Assembly: GCA_940337035.1 (NCBI GenBank)
Contig: CALNHX010002954.1
Span: forward strand, 62,001 to 126,000
Length of the DNA: 64,000 bases
Source: Agriotes lineatus
Lineage: Eukaryota; Arthropoda; Insecta; Coleoptera; Elateridae
Direction of reading: 5' to 3'
In this document: positions 9,224 through 15,988 of the stretch, in pieces
Layout of the letters: every line of letters begins with the position of its first letter
Position numbering within the stretch: the first letter of the stretch is position 1
Notes under the pieces: generated by a model
What the model was told of the DNA's origin: nothing
Database searches by the model: none
Seen by the model: only the letters and a program-made list of their open reading frames with translations
Position numbers and translations under genes: made by a program

Positions 9224-10246
9224 ATGAGTTATACTAGACGTAAAACTCGTAGTCGTCGTCGAATCGTAAGACGGAAAGGTCGCGGTTTGTTGAACACCCT
9301 TATTGACAAGTTACCCTTCGAATTACATATACCAGGTTACAAGTTTTGCGGACCTGGCACTCGTTTAAACAAACGGCTTTCTCGAGGTGATCGAGGAAGA
9401 AACCCTCTGGACGAGGCTTGCAAGCAACACGACATCGCATACTCACAATCTAGCAATCTTTCGACGCGTCACGCGGCGGATAAAGTTCTTGCACAGAAAG
9501 CTTGGGAACGCGTTAAAGCAAAAGACTCTACTCTTGGAGAAAGAGCGGCAGCTCTTGCTGTTACAGGGATTATGAAAGGGAAAACCAAACTTGGCATGGA
9601 AGTCTCCCGGAAACGAAAGCGTACAGAACCCATTGCTGTTATGGAAACACCCCGGAAACGAAGACGTACACTACCTATTGCAGCGCAAAAATTTGGTACG
9701 GGGATATCTAGAAAACGGAAGCGTACACTACCCACTGCTGGTGTGACGGTCCCCCGAAAACGAAGGCGTACATTACCTATTGCCGCACAAAAATTTGGTA
9801 CAGGAGTATCTAGAAAACGGAAGCGTACACAACCCACTGTTGGTGTGAGAGTCTCCCGGAAACGAAAGCGTGCACTACCTATTGTCGGTATTGCGCAAAA
9901 ATTTGGTACGGGGGTATCTAGAAAACGGAAGCGTACAAGGTGTAGTAGACGTAAACGTATTGGAGGCGCGGTCGTTTTTAAATCGCGAAGGAAACGCCGA
10001 ATTCGTTCTAGAGTAGTACCTGTTCCCAAGAGAGGAGGTATATTGCCGCTTGTACCCATACTTGCTGCATTAGGAGCATTGGGGTCCCTCGGAGGCGGTG
10101 CTGCAGCAGTCGCTAAAGCGGTTGGCGACTCAAAGGCTTCTAAAAAGAATCTCCAGGAAAAGGAACGGCATAACAAAGCTATGGAATCCATTGCTCGAGG
10201 AAAAGGACTATATCTACGACCGTATCAGTCAAAAAACTACCGTTGA
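9224..10246 (+). CDS. Phospholipase A2 domain plus basic core (pVII/pX-like) virion protein
   Basis: This intact 340-residue ORF has three parts. Residues 1-25 are an Arg-rich leader. Residues about 30-110 form a parvovirus-VP1-like phospholipase A2 domain, with a calcium loop around KFCGPGTRL and the catalytic His-Asp in EACKQHDIAY. Residues about 125-255 are tandem basic repeats (SRKRKRT..P, PRKRRRTLPIAAQKFGTG) that could bind DNA or act as nuclear localisation signals. The C-terminus has a hydrophobic GGILPLVPILAALGALGSLGGG stretch and ends GKGLYLRPYQ, as in the pX-like core proteins of adintoviruses. PLA2 domains in virions of other viruses open endosomal membranes, so a role in entry is inferred. 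The TGA stop at 10244-10246 overlaps the protease frame. Confidence 0.9.
   Translation: MSYTRRKTRSRRRIVRRKGRGLLNTLIDKLPFELHIPGYKFCGPGTRLNKRLSRGDRGRNPLDEACKQHDIAYSQSSNLSTRHAADKVLAQKAWERVKAKDSTLGERAAALAVTGIMKGKTKLGMEVSRKRKRTEPIAVMETPRKRRRTLPIAAQKFGTGISRKRKRTLPTAGVTVPRKRRRTLPIAAQKFGTGVSRKRKRTQPTVGVRVSRKRKRALPIVGIAQKFGTGVSRKRKRTRCSRRKRIGGAVVFKSRRKRRIRSRVVPVPKRGGILPLVPILAALGALGSLGGGAAAVAKAVGDSKASKKNLQEKERHNKAMESIARGKGLYLRPYQSKNYR
9600..9945 (+). repeat. Tandem repeats coding for basic SRKRKRT units
   Basis: Imperfect direct repeats of 102-108 bp (34-36 codons) lie within the core protein gene. The shared start TATCTAGAAAACGGAAGCG occurs at about 9705, 9807 and 9915. Each unit contains two basic clusters separated by a short Pro/Ala/Thr linker. 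All units keep the reading frame. Confidence 0.85.
10231..10237 (+). other. Candidate -1 ribosomal frameshift heptamer A AAA AAC
   Basis: In the frame of the PLA2/core gene the codons are TCA AAA AAC, so the heptamer A AAA AAC sits in the canonical X XXY YYZ phase. It is 6 bases before that gene's TGA. The -1 frame is open from 10174 and runs straight into the protease, which has no ATG covering its conserved N-terminus. I found only a weak distal stem (10260-10265 with 10295-10300), about 21 bases beyond the site. That is farther away than typical stimulators. Confidence 0.45.
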
Positions 10247-10635
10247 AGCTACCACGCCGAGCGTTGACAAACATCGATATTGCACAGTACGTTAAACGCT
10301 TAGAAATTCCCCATTTTAGGGGGATATTTATGCGAGATGCTCTACCCGACAAAATTCGTCAACGAGAATGTGGTGTTACTAACTTAGACGATGATGTTGG
10401 ACCTGGCACACATTGGACAGCCTACGTTAAAGCTGATCGATTTGTTCTGTATTTCGATAGCATAGGTCGCTTACAACCTCCTCCCGAATTAGTAAACTAC
10501 TTTCGCAGCGATGGTAGCAACAACACAATTATGTACAACTCTAATAGATATCAAAAACTCGCATCATACACATGCGGACAATTGTGTCTCAAATTCTTAT
10601 ATAACTTTGCGAAACCGCTTTTGTCGTCAGTTTAA
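10247..10635 (+). CDS. Adenain-like cysteine protease
   Basis: This is the adenovirus-type maturation protease of the adintovirus/Polinton lineage, which cleaves capsid and core precursors. The conserved region begins around LTNIDI at about 10270. The catalytic His is in GPGTHWTAY, the acidic residue in LYFDSIG, and the nucleophile Cys in YTCGQLCLKF near the C-terminus. The frame is open from 10174 to the TAA at 10633-10635. The first in-frame ATG is at 10330, inside the conserved domain (GIFMRDALP), so it would remove the N-terminal helix. Expression may need a -1 frameshift at 10231-10237, a spliced leader or a non-ATG start (TTG at 10243). The domain itself shows no internal stop. The stop is 15 bases before the penton ATG. 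Confidence 0.88.
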
Positions 10636-10650
10636 GTGCCACGCTTCATC

Positions 10651-11340
10651 ATGTCCAGTATATTCACTCTTACGGGAGATTCATCTGTTCTTACTGCAAA
10701 TTTTGACCCTCCCATTTTCTTAGACGATGGTAGCGAATACGTCTTGGGATTGTTAAGTTTCGAAACCTACTATACTATTCCAAACGTTAGACCTCCCAAC
10801 AATGAATTTCATCTTGTTGGAAAACCTCCTATTATTATACCGGAGGGAGCATATGAAATTACCGACATTGCTGAATTTTTACATAACCAACTCGATTCTG
10901 ATGCGGGTGTTAAACAGGTACTGCTACGTGGAAACAACAGCACCTTAAAAACCGAAATAAAGTCCACCGTTCCAATCGACTTTCAAAGCGACAATACTAT
11001 CCGGGACATGTTAGGCTTTGAGAAAAAAGTTTATGCTGCAGATAGGTGGCACACAGCTGAACATGTTACGAAAATTTTGAACATCAACTCGATTCTTATT
11101 CATTGCAACATCTCCGTTGGTTCATATAAAAATGGTAAGCCCGGCCATATCATTCACCAATTCTTCCCCATAGTACCGCCCGGGTACAAAATAGTGGAAA
11201 CCCCTAACCCTGTCATCTATCTACCGATCAGCACGAAACAGATCACTAACTTAACTATTAAAATACTAGACCAATCGGATAATCCTGTCAGTTTTAGTAA
11301 GGAGACCGTTACGGTAACATTACATTTAAAGAAACTGTAA
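10651..11340 (+). CDS. Penton-like single jelly-roll minor capsid protein
   Basis: This intact ORF of 229 residues starts at ATG 10651 (MSSIFTLTGDSS). Its position between protease and hexon, its length and its beta-strand pattern match the adintovirus/Polinton penton-like protein that forms the five-fold vertices. Recognisable segments are an opening FTLTGDSSVLTANFDPPI, a central YEITDIAEFLHNQL helix and a closing DNPVSFSKETVTVTLHL strand pair. The assignment rests on gene order and overall resemblance rather than a sharp motif. The stop TAA shares its last A with the ATG of the next ORF (TAATG at 11338-11342). Confidence 0.8.
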   Translation: MSSIFTLTGDSSVLTANFDPPIFLDDGSEYVLGLLSFETYYTIPNVRPPNNEFHLVGKPPIIIPEGAYEITDIAEFLHNQLDSDAGVKQVLLRGNNSTLKTEIKSTVPIDFQSDNTIRDMLGFEKKVYAADRWHTAEHVTKILNINSILIHCNISVGSYKNGKPGHIIHQFFPIVPPGYKIVETPNPVIYLPISTKQITNLTIKILDQSDNPVSFSKETVTVTLHLKKL

Positions 11341-11495
11341 TGGGTTTTCGATTCACCACTCCGTACCACCCCTGCTTTACTTCCTATAAGAATCGTCGCC
11401 CACACCCTCGTAAGATCAGTACGGCTTCGTCCACCACGCAGCTAACTAAAGCAAACAGAGACTTCTTGCGGTCCTTAGGCTTTACAATAGTGTAA
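11340..11495 (+). CDS. 51-residue protein overlapping penton and hexon by TAATG junctions
   Basis: The ORF runs from ATG 11340-11342 to TAA 11493-11495. It encodes a basic, Pro/Tyr/Thr-containing N-terminus (FRFTTPYHPCFTSYKNRR) and a C-terminus LTKANRDFLRSLGFTIV. It overlaps the penton stop by one base and the hexon ATG by one base, both as TAATG. The tight double overlap and lack of any internal stop suggest a real coding unit. It could be a small core or cement peptide. I do not recognise the family with confidence. Confidence 0.6.
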   Translation: MGFRFTTPYHPCFTSYKNRRPHPRKISTASSTTQLTKANRDFLRSLGFTIV

Positions 11496-12694
11496 TGAGT
11501 ATTTTAAATATTGGAGAGCGAGTCCTCGTCGACACTTCTATCATTAGCAATCAATTGCACACATATCAACCGTATACAAACCGTTTTGACTATAACGATG
11601 AAATTCGAATTCCAATTCCCGAAGATATGTCAACTCTTCCCGGCCTGAGCTATCTGTACCTAGAGGGAAAGTTGCGGAAGGAAAACGGTGAAGTTACAAC
11701 GGCTAAATTCCTTAACAATGGTTTGGCTCACTTATTTAGCGAAATCCGATACGAAATCAATGGCGTCGTTGTCGACTCTGTCACCAAACCTGGTATTACG
11801 TCTACTCTTAAGGGATATGTGTCCTACAGTTCCGCTGACGTTAAAAAGCTTCAAAATGCAGGTGGGTTTGCCGGCGGCGATCCTTCCATTACCGATCAGG
11901 AAGGTAACTTTAGTGCCTGCATACCGTTGAGAATGCTGTTAGGATTCGCCGAAGATTATGGTAAAGTAATACTTAACATCCGACAAGAACTCGTATTAAT
12001 TCGCAGCAATACCGATGCCGACGCCGTATTCAGTGCTACCGTAGGGGAGACGGCTAAAGTTACGATTGACAAACTATATTGGAAAGTTCCTCATATCACT
12101 CCAGGTCTTGCTCAAGAATTAGCCCTTACCAAATACATCGATAAAAATATTGACACTCGAGTCGCATTTCACAGCTGGCAGCTTCATATCATACCCGGTG
12201 TTCATGCTGTGACTTAACATTCTCACGCTATCGCTACAAGCACAAAATTACAAACCCCCAGATATGTCATCGTAGGGTTTCAATCAGGTCGTTCGGGGCT
12301 AATCGCTAAGGACAATGCTAATTTCTATAAAATTGGTCTTACTAATTTCCGAGTTTATTTGAACACCGAAAGATTCCCATACGACAATTTACATAACAAT
12401 TATGCACTCAATCATTACGCAACATTATACGACATGTATTCCAAGTTTCAATCATCTTATTATAGCAAAATCGATGAGCCCTTCTTCTCCCGCCATGACT
12501 TTGCAGACAAGGCGCCCATTGTTGTAATCGATTGTTCCCATCAAAAAGACTACCTTCAAGCAAACGCTGTCGTTTTTCGTGTTGAATTTGAAACTTCCGC
12601 TAACGTACCAGCCAACACAACTGCGTATTGTCTCGTTCTTCACGATCGGGTTTTTACTTACAACGCATTGTCAAAAGCAGTTAAACAACTGTAA
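11495..12694 (+). pseudogene. Hexon-like double jelly-roll major capsid protein, one in-frame stop
   Basis: This is the major capsid protein of the adintovirus/Polinton lineage. The N-terminal half starts MSILNIGERVLVD and includes LPGLSYLYLEGKL and LFSEIRYEINGVVVDS, the pattern typical of these capsid proteins. The C-terminal half includes YVIVGFQSGRSG and PYDNLHNNYALNHYATLY. The whole span is one frame of 400 codons interrupted once, by TAA at 12215-12217 about 60% along. The downstream part keeps its frame to the natural stop at 12692-12694, so the lesion looks recent and single. The TAA lies in the region joining the two jelly rolls, so the upstream ORF alone could not form a complete capsomer. 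Confidence 0.92.
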
Positions 12695-12742
12695 TTTCGC
12701 AAAACACTTCAGTTGCACCTCGACTTTTAGCGTAACTAGACC

Positions 12743-13210
12743 ATGCTCCCTATACCTAATACGATGAAGATCATTATCGATATTCAAGGTTTTAAGACGT
12801 CCGATAAGCACTTTACCCCAAAAGAATTGGCCTCCTACGACGGTACCTCAGTATCTCACCACATTTTTAAACCCCCTTTCGCCTTGAATTCCTTAACACC
12901 ACATTTACAACAACAAGCCCACTGGGTAATGACTAATCACCATTGCATCGACTGGAATGAGGGATTTACTCCAGGATACATGTTTCCTGCAATCTTGCGA
13001 CGTCTTCTGCAAGGTGCCACCGAAGTATATGTGAAAGGTCGAGAAAAGGCAACTTTTCTACGCCGCTTTACTACCATCCCAATCATCGAAGTGGAAGAAA
13101 GACCGGCCCTCACCCCATCACAACCCGCTTGTTTATATCATTCCAAACCGATTTGTTATTGCGCTTTATCTAACGTGTATCATATTTATAATCACTACAT
13201 AATGGAATAA
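12743..13210 (+). CDS. Uncharacterised protein with KIIIDIQGF N-terminus
   Basis: This intact ORF of 155 residues starts at ATG 12743, with a second ATG at 12764 directly before the conserved-looking KIIIDIQGFKTSDKHFTPKELA. Later parts are FKPPFALNSL, WVMTNHHCIDWNEGFTPG and a C-terminal Cys-rich CLYHSKPICYCALSNVYHIY. I recall similar uncharacterised proteins in insect genomes. A strand ending in Asp followed by a late acidic/His segment would be compatible with an RNase H-like nuclease fold, but I cannot show active-site conservation. It is the last plus-strand gene of the late cassette, 48 bases after the hexon stop. AATAAA overlaps its TAA stop. Confidence 0.6.
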   Translation: MLPIPNTMKIIIDIQGFKTSDKHFTPKELASYDGTSVSHHIFKPPFALNSLTPHLQQQAHWVMTNHHCIDWNEGFTPGYMFPAILRRLLQGATEVYVKGREKATFLRRFTTIPIIEVEERPALTPSQPACLYHSKPICYCALSNVYHIYNHYIME

Positions 13211-13237
13211 AAAAACCTTTTTAATTTTTATTGTTTT
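13211..13237. terminator. Bidirectional polyadenylation region
   Basis: A 27-base A/T-rich gap lies between two convergent genes. AATAAA on the plus strand overlaps the preceding stop codon near 13205-13210. The minus strand carries AATAAA-like signals read from 13220-13240. Confidence 0.5.
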
Positions 13238-13501
13238 TTATTTGTTTACAATATATAGTTTAACTACATGGATTAAACACGTACTAGTGGAAAAGCGTTC
13301 TACATAAATTGTCTGCCTATGTTCGGCGCACAAGACGTCTCGCAGTACTTTATCCATAGTAAGTATCCTCCGATGGAACCGCAACCTATCCACACCTGCC
13401 CATTCCCACCGTCCTTTTCGAGCTTCTCGATAAGCATACGTCCACGTATGCAAATTATAAATCTTATTCTTCGAGTCGTCAAACTGCACGCTCTTCTTCA
13501 T
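13238..13501 (-). CDS. PPP1R15/GADD34-like PP1 regulatory protein
   Basis: This intact ORF of 87 residues starts at ATG 13501. Residues 3-7 are KSVQF, a protein phosphatase 1 docking (RVxF) motif. Residues about 19-46 read TWTYAYREARKGRWE followed by DRLRFHRRI. That is the signature of the C-terminal functional region of PPP1R15 (GADD34/CReP) proteins, which bind PP1 and actin and direct dephosphorylation of eIF2-alpha. Spacing and order of both motifs agree with that family. The short length resembles the minimal PPP1R15-like proteins known from some large DNA viruses. The inferred role is to reverse eIF2-alpha phosphorylation so that translation continues under stress. Its start overlaps the end of the upstream gene by 23 bases. 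Assignment is by motif recognition; no search was run. Confidence 0.8.
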   Translation of the reverse strand: MKKSVQFDDSKNKIYNLHTWTYAYREARKGRWEWAGVDRLRFHRRILTMDKVLRDVLCAEHRQTIYVERFSTSTCLIHVVKLYIVNK

Positions 13502-13811
13502 TTTCCTTCCTCTCTATAAAGGCTTTTACTTCACACATATGCCATTTTAGGCCAAGACTATCCATTAAATCTACAAGGAGGCCTTCATTTATGGCTCTGT
13601 CTAAGAATAGTTGACCGACAGCAGCACCGTTTTTGTACTGTTTTTCTTTTTTATACAACTCTTCGTCACTGAATCCGGAACGTCCTAACCCATATATGAC
13701 TTCGTGCGACGTTTCAAAAGCTAAATCCTTTAAGGAACTCACTAATCGATCAATCGCACTAGGTACGTCTCTTGCAACCGGTCGAGCAGCCTCTCTATAA
13801 TTCATCCACAT
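13479..13811 (-). CDS. Unrecognised 110-residue helical protein (gene B of accessory trio)
   Basis: The ATG at 13811 follows the upstream stop TAG by two bases and starts MWMNYREAARP. An open extension to 13901 lies over the previous gene. The product is mostly predicted helix (AIDRLVSSLKDLAF, FSDEELYKKEKQYKNG, VGQLFLDRAINEGLLVDLMDSLGL) and ends with a charged ERKENEEERAV tail. The helix pattern with a late LLVDLMDSLGL is loosely like a six-helix death-fold domain, but key positions cannot be confirmed and I do not assign it. It is packed between gene A and the PPP1R15-like gene on the same strand. Confidence 0.55.
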   Translation of the reverse strand: MWMNYREAARPVARDVPSAIDRLVSSLKDLAFETSHEVIYGLGRSGFSDEELYKKEKQYKNGAAVGQLFLDRAINEGLLVDLMDSLGLKWHMCEVKAFIERKENEEERAV

Positions 13812-13813
13812 GA

Positions 13814-14476
13814 CTACACTACCAACTGACGACTCAGGGCTTCCACTTCGATGTCGCACTTTACCATAGAACTCGCGAACGTTAGCACTTCCACCATACA
13901 CGCAGTCTTTTCAGAGTTCTCCTCCAGCTGATCCACTACAGACCATACATTTACTAAACAGTCTCCACAAAGGTTTGCTACACCCTTCACTATCTCTTTA
14001 TAGAAACTCTCAAAGTGTAACGCTTTTAATTGTGCGAATCGCACTTCCACGAGTTTCTGCAAGCGCCACAATTCTTCTACAGTTTCGCTCGCTAAACGCA
14101 CCTCTGACAAGCCCACTTCCTCCAATTTGATTATTTTCCTTGTCTGGATCGCTTCAAATACAATGCTCTTCTTTCCTATTTCCAGAGTTGGCCACTCACC
14201 GTCGAGAGAATAGAAGTAGTGGGAAATCACTCCCTGATTTGCAATCAGGGATGTCCACTCCCATTCATTTAACTGCACCCAGTCATTTTTGGCACCCCGT
14301 ATTATAATACTTGGGTTAAATTGCGAACTCCAATCAAACCCTACACTCACGTACTTAGAACTTGATTTATTTAATTTGTACGTCCTACTATTCAGAAGTT
14401 CTGGACAGAACAGTGGTTGCGGCTTTCTTGCTTTATTACTCTGAACTACCTCGATAGCTTTCAACAAGGCTTCCAT
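13814..14476 (-). CDS. Unrecognised 220-residue protein (gene A of accessory trio)
   Basis: This intact ORF runs from ATG 14476 to TAG 13816-13814. The N-terminal 100 residues are beta-rich, with YVSVGFDWSSQFNPSIIIRG and NDWVQLNEWEWTSL. The strand-then-EW pattern loosely recalls PC4-like single-strand DNA-binding folds, but this is weak. The C-terminal half is helical and leucine-rich (EELWRLQKLVEVRFAQLKAL). It is the first of three tightly packed minus-strand genes. Function is unknown. Confidence 0.55.
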   Translation of the reverse strand: MEALLKAIEVVQSNKARKPQPLFCPELLNSRTYKLNKSSSKYVSVGFDWSSQFNPSIIIRGAKNDWVQLNEWEWTSLIANQGVISHYFYSLDGEWPTLEIGKKSIVFEAIQTRKIIKLEEVGLSEVRLASETVEELWRLQKLVEVRFAQLKALHFESFYKEIVKGVANLCGDCLVNVWSVVDQLEENSEKTACMVEVLTFASSMVKCDIEVEALSRQLVV

Positions 14477-14593
14477 TTCTGCACGACTATCGGATGCTAC
14501 TACCCTTGCAGACTCTTCTACGCGCTTTTATTTTCACATTTCCAAGGTTACATGTGGTAGGAGGTGAGCGTAAACGCAACCTTGAAGTCATGT
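14477..14593 (-). promoter_or_regulatory. Upstream region of the minus-strand accessory trio
   Basis: This 117-base gap has no ORF. It contains CCAAGGTTAC and CAACCTTGAAG, which resemble the TGACCTTG-type sites found further right. No clear TATA box was seen. Confidence 0.3.
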
Positions 14594-14992
14594 TTACTGC
14601 ACTACCTTTTTGGACTCAACAATTATGGGAACCTTGAGTTGAAATTCCACATATAACATATTTGGCTTGACTGCCCAAAATTTTAGCATATCACCTTTTT
14701 TTAATGGCTTCCCGATCATTTCGTGTAATTCATATGACCCCAACTTGTTGATATAAATTTCGGTATTTTCGGGATAAAGTAAGACGTTTGTTATTTCAGC
14801 TTCACGGAAGGGAATAGTATATTCGATGTCACCATGCGGTAGGATGTACCATCTATCATCATTGACGGCAATGGATACTAGTTGTAAATCTCGTTCATAA
14901 TATAAAGGCTCGCTTAGCTCTTCAACCACAAACGTCTGCGGGTGTGACGTGGAATTCGCATGCATATGTTTGCCAAATTTATCGATAGGCAT
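14594..14992 (-). CDS. MPIDKFG-family small virion-type protein, copy 2
   Basis: This intact ORF of 132 residues starts at ATG 14992 with MPIDKFGKH and is paralogous to the gene at 6803-7198. Both share the first nine residues almost exactly and the C-terminal GD.LKF...LYV...LK.PI pattern, with much less similarity between. Here the middle contains IEYTIPFREAEI and a C-terminal KKGDMLKFWAV. Keeping two divergent copies in one element, one near the integrase and one in the accessory block, suggests specialised versions of a structural or attachment protein. The function is unknown. Confidence 0.7.
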   Translation of the reverse strand: MPIDKFGKHMHANSTSHPQTFVVEELSEPLYYERDLQLVSIAVNDDRWYILPHGDIEYTIPFREAEITNVLLYPENTEIYINKLGSYELHEMIGKPLKKGDMLKFWAVKPNMLYVEFQLKVPIIVESKKVVQ

Positions 14993-15112
14993 TGCTCAAG
15001 CGTCGAACTGAATATGAATACTGTAAGCGTGGGCTTCTACTTATAAAATATCAATAATCATAGACGTCGCTAGGAGTGCAATAAAAACACAGACACCTTT
15101 ATATACATATAT
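14993..15112. promoter_or_regulatory. Short spacer with TATA-like and polyadenylation sequences
   Basis: TTATAAAATA at about 15040-15049 is a TATA-like element usable by the minus-strand gene starting at 14992. The AT-rich end near 15100-15112 lies at the 3' end of the next minus-strand gene. No ORF. Confidence 0.4.
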
Positions 15113-15424
15113 TTAATTAAACCAACAATAAGTAATATATACTACATCCCCATCTGCTAGCCGAGCGAGAAAGCGCTGGATGGGAACCTCTACATGCCGC
15201 CGCCACCACAGGAATGGGTCACCCTCGTATGTGGTGGGTAGCGTCCTCAGGAGGGTCGACTGCCATAGGCGCTCGCTTCCAAGACTCATGGAATAGTCTT
15301 GTGTTACGGCAGCCTGGAGTTGACGAGCTGATGGAGGTCTCGGTTCGGAGGTGATGAAGTATTCAAACTCCTTGTAAAATGTGGGAGCATCTTCAAAGAG
15401 CGCATCAACAACAATATCAGGCAT
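15113..15424 (-). CDS. Unrecognised 103-residue protein, member of a divergent paralogous pair
   Basis: This intact ORF starts at ATG 15424 (MPDIVVDALFEDAPTFYKEF). Its residues from about 33 onward match the plus-strand gene at 15593-15878. Shared positions are QLQA.VT..Y.M.L, LRT.P...(E/D)G....WW, P(I/V)(Q/D)R(F/Y)L and ending DGDVVYITYCW versus DGEVTYITYTW. The product is small, Trp/Tyr-rich at the C-terminus and without cysteine clusters. I do not recognise the family. The arrangement is a head-to-head duplication sharing one promoter region. Confidence 0.6.
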   Translation of the reverse strand: MPDIVVDALFEDAPTFYKEFEYFITSEPRPPSARQLQAAVTQDYSMSLGSERLWQSTLLRTLPTTYEGDPFLWWRRHVEVPIQRFLARLADGDVVYITYCWFN

Positions 15425-15592
15425 GATGACTGGTAGCTGTGGTGGAAAAACGTTACGCTTTATATGTGAATCTCAAGGTAAGACCCTTGACCTTCTACGT
15501 TCCCATCCTTGACTACGCTCCTATATTAAGTTGCCTGTTTTCTGTAACAGTCATCATAATCCTCCAGCACCTACCATAATCATCAAGCAGCT
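15425..15592. promoter_or_regulatory. Shared divergent promoter of the paralogous pair
   Basis: On the minus side a CATATAAAG box is readable at about 15458-15466. On the plus side TATATTAA is at about 15522-15529. Between them lie CTCAAGGTAAG and CCCTTGACCTTC, which contain CAAGGT/TGACCTT half-sites like those in the repeat array at 17.2 kb. Head-to-head spacing is 168 bases. Confidence 0.5.
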
Positions 15593-15878
15593 ATGGCAAC
15601 TAACTTTAAGAGTGCAGAACAATTTTACCGTCATTTTCGTCGGTTTTTGGCTAGTTGCATCCTCTCAACGGTCTCTCCAGGCAGTGGTCACAATGGAGTA
15701 TGCCATGAACCTACAGGGAGAGACCCTAGCGGAGACGACCACCTTACGGACGTGGCCTGCAGTCTTCGACGGATCGTCAGCTGTGTGGTGGCAGACCAAC
15801 ATCTTCAAGCCAGTGGACCGGTACCTAGGCCTACTGGAGGATGGAGAAGTTACATATATAACTTATACTTGGAAATAA
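15593..15878 (+). pseudogene. Paralogue of the minus-strand 15113-15424 gene, frameshifted
   Basis: The N-terminal part from ATG 15593 (MATNFKSAEQFYRHFRRF) matches the start of the minus-strand paralogue (FYKEFEYF). The C-terminal part (QAVVTMEYAMNLQGE to YITYTWK) is in another frame. The switch lies near 15645-15668, beside a T-run, so a small indel probably broke the gene. The other frame also reads open upstream to 15531, but that N-terminus has no match in the paralogue. AATAAA signals follow at 15878-15890. Confidence 0.6.
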
Positions 15879-15988
15879 ATAAATATATTTAGAAATATTT
15901 CTGTGGTTTTATTTTAAAGTTTCGAGATTGTGACCTTGAATTGTAGAATATAAAACTTTCACAAACGTGTGCGTAGTTAGTTGCCATC
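15879..15988 (+). promoter_or_regulatory. Promoter of the BIR gene
   Basis: TATAAAA lies at 15949-15955, 34 bases before the ATG at 15989. Directly upstream is TGACCTTGAA at 15931-15940, the same half-site that is repeated at 17.2 kb. Confidence 0.55.

Noticed and set aside
9469..10191. Minus-strand ORF of 240 codons opposite the core gene
   Set aside because: Repetitive Arg/Phe-rich translation mirrors the basic repeats of the plus-strand gene; no independent support.
13479..13811. Death-effector/CARD annotation for gene B
   Set aside because: Only a helix pattern and one hydrophobic motif suggest it; no diagnostic residues could be checked. Kept as a hypothesis in findings only.
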